Shown piece by piece: positions 60,215 through 64,000 of a stretch of DNA of 64,000 nucleotides. This stretch comes from Streptomyces sp. HPF1205. GTDB lineage: Bacteria > Actinomycetota > Actinomycetes > Streptomycetales > Streptomycetaceae. How positions within the stretch are numbered: the stretch's first letter is position 1; each line of letters starts with the position of its first letter. Made by a program: the position numbers and the translations under genes. Where the stretch lies: the NCBI RefSeq assembly GCF_020400825.1, contig NZ_JAINVH010000020.1:1-64000 (forward strand). The letters are read 5' to 3'. The notes below the pieces were generated by a model. The model saw only the letters and a program-made list of their open reading frames with translations. It did not search any database and had not been told where the DNA came from.

Positions 60215-61141
60215 TCAGAGGACCCTTACGGCCCAGTCCGGCATGTAGTCCGCCAGTTGGTGGATCCCCACCGGGGTGGACGGGTTGGCCGCGTCCAGGT
60301 ACTGGCCGCCGCCGATGAAGACGCCCACGTGGTAGGCGCTGCCCTCGCCGCCCCAGAAGACGAGGTCGCCGGGCCGCAGGTCGGAGATCGACACGGGGGT
60401 GCCGGCCGTCGACTGCTCCTGCGAGGTCCGCGGCAGGGTGACGCCGACGGACGCGAACGCGGCCTGGGTCAGGCCGGAGCAGTCGTACGCGCCGGGGCCG
60501 GTCGCGCCGTACACGTAGGGCTTGCCGATCTGCGCCTTGAGGAAGGCGATGAGCTGGTCGGCCTTGCCGGCGGGGGTGGCGGTGGGCGTGGGCGCGGCGG
60601 TGGGGGCCGGAGCCGCCGCGGCGGTCGGGGTGGGGGCCGGTGCCGTTGCCGCCGCCCGGACGCGGGCAGCGGCCTGCGCGGCCCTCGCCTCGGCCCGCGC
60701 CGCGGCCTTCGCCTTCGCGGCGGCCTCGGCCGCGGCCTTCTTCGCGGCGGTGGCCCTGGCGGCCGCGGCCTTCGCCTTCGCCGCTCGGGCGGCTTGCGCG
60801 GCCTTGGCGGCCTGCGCGGCCTTCTCCTTGGCCGCCGCCTGCGCCGCGGCCTTCTCCTGGGCGGCGGTCCGCACCTGCCGGGCCGTCTGCCGGGCTATCG
60901 CGTCGGCGGCCATCTGGGCGCGGGTGACGGTGAACCAGTCGGGCGCGGCCGCGGTGGCCGCGGTCTTCGCCGCGTGGTGGTGCCGGTGGTGCGAGTCGGC
61001 CATGGCCGGAGCGGCCGCGCCGCTGAGAGCGAGCGCGCTGACGACACCGCCGACGAGCCCGGCCCGGCGAGCCCAGTTGGGGTCGCGGGGCGCCGCGTGC
61101 CGTCGGCGGCCGGTATGCGGATAAGTATGCGAATCGGACAT
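60215..61141 (-). CDS. Secreted NlpC/P60-family peptidoglycan hydrolase
   Basis: 308 aa from ATG 61141. A signal-like segment (ARRAGLVGGVVSALALSGAAAPAMA) follows a polar N-terminus. Residues 75-190 are a long Ala/Lys-rich coiled-coil-like stalk (AAKEKAAQAAKAAQAARAAK). The NlpC/P60 domain (about 205-305) has YVYGATGPGAYDCSGLTQAAF with the nucleophile Cys, YHVGVFIGGGQYLDA with the His, and a C-terminal VGIHQLADYMPDW with a possible third residue. It should cut D-gamma-Glu-meso-DAP type bonds in peptidoglycan stems, outside the membrane. It is divergent from nuoA across a 627-bp gap. Confidence 0.92.
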   Translation of the reverse strand: MSDSHTYPHTGRRRHAAPRDPNWARRAGLVGGVVSALALSGAAAPAMADSHHRHHHAAKTAATAAAPDWFTVTRAQMAADAIARQTARQVRTAAQEKAAAQAAAKEKAAQAAKAAQAARAAKAKAAAARATAAKKAAAEAAAKAKAAARAEARAAQAAARVRAAATAPAPTPTAAAAPAPTAAPTPTATPAGKADQLIAFLKAQIGKPYVYGATGPGAYDCSGLTQAAFASVGVTLPRTSQEQSTAGTPVSISDLRPGDLVFWGGEGSAYHVGVFIGGGQYLDAANPSTPVGIHQLADYMPDWAVRVL

Positions 61142-61636
61142 ATCTGTCCGGGAGTTGTTCGGGGGCATGCGCACATGGCTATCAGGAACGATTGGTTCCG
61201 TTCAATAAAGGTGGGATACACCACACTTGACGTGATCACGGGTCGAATGACCGATTCGCGATCTTGCGCTCGGTGCCCTTTGTTGTGTTTTCACCGCTCC
61301 GGTTACTTATGCGCTCGTGCACGCATTCACGCGCCCTTCCGCCGCCCGTTCGTCGCCCGTTCCGGCGCTCCGGGGCGCTCCGGGTGCCGTCCGGCCCGGG
61401 CGGCGCCTGCTATCACGGGATCGCGTCCCACGCGAATTTGATTCGAGGGTGACCCGACTGATAATGGGAACACGGCCCTGACCAGCGGGAACACCCTCGA
61501 TTGCGACAGGAAGTGATCGTTTCCGCCGCATCGCGCGCAAGATCACCACTCATCCGACTTCATGATCAGTTGCCAGGTGGTGGAGATCACAAAGGTCGCG
61601 TGGTACCCCGTGTCGCAGATCACAGACCGGGAGGCA

Positions 61637-61675
61637 TAGTATGCAGGCGGCTTGGGCTTGTGAACTGCCTCACAT
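61637..61675 (+). promoter_or_regulatory. nuo promoter -10 and Rex-like operator
   Basis: TAGTAT (61637-61642) resembles a Streptomyces housekeeping -10. TTGTGAACTGCCTCACAT (61658-61675) matches the Rex consensus TTGTGAAnnnnTTCACAA with two changes in the right half. Rex senses NADH/NAD+ and is known to control nuo in S. coelicolor. The site lies 16 bp after the -10 and 94 bp before the nuoA GTG. The remaining gap (61142-61636) shows no supported gene. Confidence 0.7.
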
Positions 61676-61768
61676 AGACGCGATCTTCGTGATTTCCGTG
61701 ACGCGGCAGGCAAGAACAACCACGGTCCGTACACATCAGTCACTGCCGACTGGAAGGAGCGGGGAACG

Positions 61769-62128
61769 GTGAACGCCTACGCGCCGATCATCGTGCTGGG
61801 CGGCCTCGCGGCCGGCTTCGCGATCTTCTCCGTTTTCATGGCCTCGATCATCGGGCCCAAGCGCTACAACCGGGCCAAGCTGGAAGCGTACGAGTGCGGT
61901 ATCGAGCCCACTCCGCAGCCGGCCGGCGGCGGCCGCTTCCCGATCAAGTACTACCTGACGGCGATGCTGTTCATCGTCTTCGACATCGAGATCGTCTTCC
62001 TCTACCCCTGGGCCGTCACCTTCGACCGCCTGGGGATGTTCGGGCTCGTCGAGATGCTCCTCTTCGTCGCCACCGTCTTCGTCGCCTACGCGTACGTGTG
62101 GCGGCGCGGCGGCCTGGAGTGGGACTAG
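61769..62128 (+). CDS. nuoA: NADH-quinone oxidoreductase subunit A
   Basis: 119 aa from a GTG at 61769 with GGAAGGAGCGGGGAACG before it. Three transmembrane helices: [45 protein letters not shown] and [18 protein letters not shown]. The loop [13 protein letters not shown] and the [11 protein letters not shown] segment are the NuoA signatures at the quinone site. It is the first gene of complex I, under a Rex-like site, and is followed by nuoB after 79 bp. Menaquinone is the likely electron acceptor. Confidence 0.97.
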   Translation: MNAYAPIIVLGGLAAGFAIFSVFMASIIGPKRYNRAKLEAYECGIEPTPQPAGGGRFPIKYYLTAMLFIVFDIEIVFLYPWAVTFDRLGMFGLVEMLLFVATVFVAYAYVWRRGGLEWD

Positions 62129-62207
62129 TCGGCGGCGCGGGGACCACGGGGAACCACGGGACACCAGGACTGCGGACCGAGCGGAAGAGCGGACCAGGAG
62201 CCAACGC

Positions 62208-62762
62208 ATGGGTATCGAAGAGAAACTGCCGAGCGGATTCCTGCTCACGACGGTGGAGACCGCGGCCGGCTGGGTGCGCAAGGCGTCGGTGTTCCCGGCC
62301 ACCTTCGGACTCGCCTGCTGCGCCATCGAGATGATGACCACCGGCGCCGGGCGGTACGACATGGCCCGGTTCGGGATGGAGGTCTTCCGCGGCTCGCCGC
62401 GCCAGGCCGACCTGATGATCGTGGCCGGCCGGGTCAGCCAGAAGATGGCCCCGGTGCTGCGGCAGGTCTACGACCAGATGCCGAACCCCAAGTGGGTCAT
62501 CTCCATGGGCGTGTGCGCCTCCAGCGGCGGGATGTTCAACAACTACGCGATCGTGCAGGGCGTCGACCACATCGTGCCGGTCGACATCTACCTGCCCGGC
62601 TGTCCGCCGCGGCCCGAGATGCTGCTCGACGCGATCCTCAAGCTGCACGAGAAGATCCAGGGCGGCAAGCTCGGCGTGCACCGCGAGCAGGCCGCCCGCG
62701 AGGCCGAGGAAGCCGCCCGCAACGCCCTTCCGCTGATCGAGATGAAGGGGCTGCTGCGGTGA
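62208..62762 (+). CDS. nuoB: NADH-quinone oxidoreductase subunit B
   Basis: 184 aa, ATG after AGGAGCC. The N2 cluster ligands are visible: [11 protein letters not shown] (paired Cys), [10 protein letters not shown], and [16 protein letters not shown] with the last Cys. NuoB carries the terminal [4Fe-4S] cluster that reduces quinone. It overlaps nuoC by 4 bases (GTGA). The C-terminal Ala/Glu-rich tail is a common actinobacterial extension. Confidence 0.97.
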   Translation: MGIEEKLPSGFLLTTVETAAGWVRKASVFPATFGLACCAIEMMTTGAGRYDMARFGMEVFRGSPRQADLMIVAGRVSQKMAPVLRQVYDQMPNPKWVISMGVCASSGGMFNNYAIVQGVDHIVPVDIYLPGCPPRPEMLLDAILKLHEKIQGGKLGVHREQAAREAEEAARNALPLIEMKGLLR

Positions 62763-63505
62763 CCGACACCTCCAACACCCCGAACGGGAACAACCTCCCC
62801 ACCCAGCGCGACGACACCGCCGGCGAGGTGATCGGCGTCCGCAAGGGCATGTTCGGCGCCAACAACGGCGGCGACACCTCCGGCTACGGCGGCCTGGTCC
62901 GCACCGTCCGGCTGCCCGGCGCGAGCACCCGCCCGTACGGCGGACCGCGCGGCGAGAGCGGCGAGGGCGTCTTCGACCTGATCGCCGACGAGCTGGAGGG
63001 CGCGCTGGAGGAGCAGGGCCTGCCGCCCGGCGAGGCGATCGAGAAGACGGTCGTGGACCGCGGCGAACTGACCTTCCACATCGCCCGCGAGCACCTGGTG
63101 CGGGTCGCCCGCACGCTGCGCGACGACCCGGCGCTGCGCTTCGAGCTGTGCACCGGCGTCAGCGGCGTGCACTACCCCGGCGACCGCGGCCGCGAACTGC
63201 ACGCCGTCTACCACCTGCGGTCGCTGACCCACACCCGGCTGATCCGGCTGGAGGTCGGCATCCCCGACGCCGACCCGCACGTCCCCTCGCTGGTCCCGGT
63301 CTACCCGACCAACGACTGGCACGAGCGCGAGACGTACGACTTCTTCGGCATCGTCTTCGACGGCCACCCCGCGCTCACCCGCATCATGATGCCGGACGAC
63401 TGGCCCGGCCATCCGCAGCGCAAGGACTACCCGCTCGGCGGCATCCCCGTCGAGTACAAGGGCGCCCAGATCCCGGCTCCCGACCAGCGGAGGTCGTACA
63501 GCTGA
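62759..63505 (+). CDS. nuoC: NADH-quinone oxidoreductase subunit C
   Basis: 248 aa from GTG 62759. The first ~75 residues are an Asn/Gly-rich extension ([27 protein letters not shown]). The 30-kDa signature is [20 protein letters not shown] and [16 protein letters not shown] near the end. NuoC is a structural subunit of the peripheral arm, next to nuoD. The stop overlaps the nuoD start by one base (TGATG). This is a separate nuoC and nuoD pair, unlike the fused NuoCD of enterobacteria. Confidence 0.97.
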   Translation: MTDTSNTPNGNNLPTQRDDTAGEVIGVRKGMFGANNGGDTSGYGGLVRTVRLPGASTRPYGGPRGESGEGVFDLIADELEGALEEQGLPPGEAIEKTVVDRGELTFHIAREHLVRVARTLRDDPALRFELCTGVSGVHYPGDRGRELHAVYHLRSLTHTRLIRLEVGIPDADPHVPSLVPVYPTNDWHERETYDFFGIVFDGHPALTRIMMPDDWPGHPQRKDYPLGGIPVEYKGAQIPAPDQRRSYS

Positions 63506-64000
63506 TGAGCACTCCCCAAGCCCCCCACGCGCCGACCCAGGCCGAAGAGCGCGAGACCACCGAAGGCCGGGTCTTCACCGTCACCGGCGGCGACTGGGAC
63601 GAACTCGCCGAGACCGTCGGCAAGGCCGACGACGAGCGGATCATCGTCAACATGGGCCCGCAGCACCCGTCCACCCACGGCGTGCTGCGGCTGATCCTGG
63701 AGATCGACGGCGAGACGGTCACCGAGGCCAGGGCCGGCATCGGCTACCTGCACACCGGCATCGAGAAGAACATGGAGTTCCGGACCTGGACCCAGGGGTC
63801 CACGTTCGTGACGCGCATGGACTACCTCACGCCGCTGTTCAACGAGACGGCGTACTGCCTGGCCGTGGAGAAGCTGCTCGGCATCACCGACCAGGTGCCG
63901 GACCGGGCGAGCGTCATCCGGGTCATGCTGATGGAGCTCAACCGGATCTCCTCCCACCTGGTGGCCATCGCCACCGGCGGCATGGAGCTGGGCGCCACCA
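63505..64000 (+). CDS. nuoD: NADH-quinone oxidoreductase subunit D, 3' partial
   Basis: The first ~165 residues are present; the gene runs off the right window edge. Start is ATG 63505, overlapping the nuoC stop. NuoD signatures are [52 protein letters not shown] and [18 protein letters not shown]. NuoD forms part of the quinone-binding site with NuoB. A ~40-residue polar N-terminal extension ([19 protein letters not shown]) precedes the conserved part. The remaining nuo genes presumably follow outside the window. Confidence 0.96.
   Translation, partial: MSTPQAPHAPTQAEERETTEGRVFTVTGGDWDELAETVGKADDERIIVNMGPQHPSTHGVLRLILEIDGETVTEARAGIGYLHTGIEKNMEFRTWTQGSTFVTRMDYLTPLFNETAYCLAVEKLLGITDQVPDRASVIRVMLMELNRISSHLVAIATGGMELGAT

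Noticed and set aside
61543-61743. Minus-strand 66-aa frame overlapping the nuo promoter
   Set aside because: It covers the Rex-like site, has no ribosome site and no recognisable composition.

Overview
This is high-GC actinobacterial chromosome, almost certainly Streptomyces or a close relative. The evidence is the GC-rich third codon positions, many GTG starts, DUF397/XRE and DUF2637 families, a class I lysyl-tRNA synthetase, the futalosine menaquinone pathway, System II cytochrome c maturation, and the start of a nuo operon with a Rex-like operator. No tRNA, rRNA, CRISPR array, transposase or prophage gene was seen.

Layout. 1-6.3 kb: a partial transpeptidase-like protein; two uncharacterised membrane proteins (one with a ParB/Srx-like DGNHR motif); an EACC1-like protein; a DUF397 / XRE / ATP-binding signalling triad in which the XRE gene has a TTA codon; and an EamA exporter. 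6.3-10.5 kb: an overlapping GtrA / GT2 / YfhO cassette that looks like a three-component surface glycosylation system. 10.8-16.1 kb: a PAS-SpoIIE phosphatase, then divergent argS and lysS separated by two DnaA-box-like 9-mers. 16.1-24 kb: a 35-bp minisatellite, a DUF2637 protein with a Q/Y-rich tail, two lipoproteins flanking an LAXTG wall protein, and rtcB behind an odd GTAC-rich leader. 24-31 kb: a three-gene redox operon (cytochrome b-like membrane protein, ferredoxin/FAD reductase fusion, small membrane protein), an ArsR-like regulator, an SDR and two hypothetical genes.

31-39.3 kb: hemL, a histidine phosphatase, a deacetylase-like lipoprotein, then the cytochrome c maturation operon resA-ccdA-resB-ccsA. 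39.4-57.5 kb: a dispersed menaquinone region with UbiD (mqnL), UbiA (mqnP), UbiX (mqnM), an Lrp regulator, mqnE, mqnA, mqnC, menG and a geranylgeranyl-reductase-like enzyme that may saturate the menaquinone tail. A rhomboid protease, GNAT, TetR, cold shock gene and HxlR/oxidoreductase pair are interspersed. mqnB and mqnD are not in the window. 57.5-61.1 kb: a PPOX-class flavoprotein, a Ser/Thr kinase and an NlpC/P60 hydrolase. 61.8-64 kb: nuoA, nuoB, nuoC and a partial nuoD.

The right half is coherent: haem precursor supply, cytochrome c maturation, menaquinone synthesis and complex I all build the respiratory chain. The left half is more accessory. It holds the least understood genes and the clearest unexplained regulatory signals: a 27-bp inverted repeat before the TTA-containing regulator, a 20-bp palindrome at 29.9 kb, and a 15-bp motif repeated on both sides of the Lrp gene. 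No unmistakably new defence or mobile system was found. The best candidates for undescribed biology are the 0.5-5.3 kb membrane/EACC1/XRE block, the rtcB leader and the glycosylation cassette.
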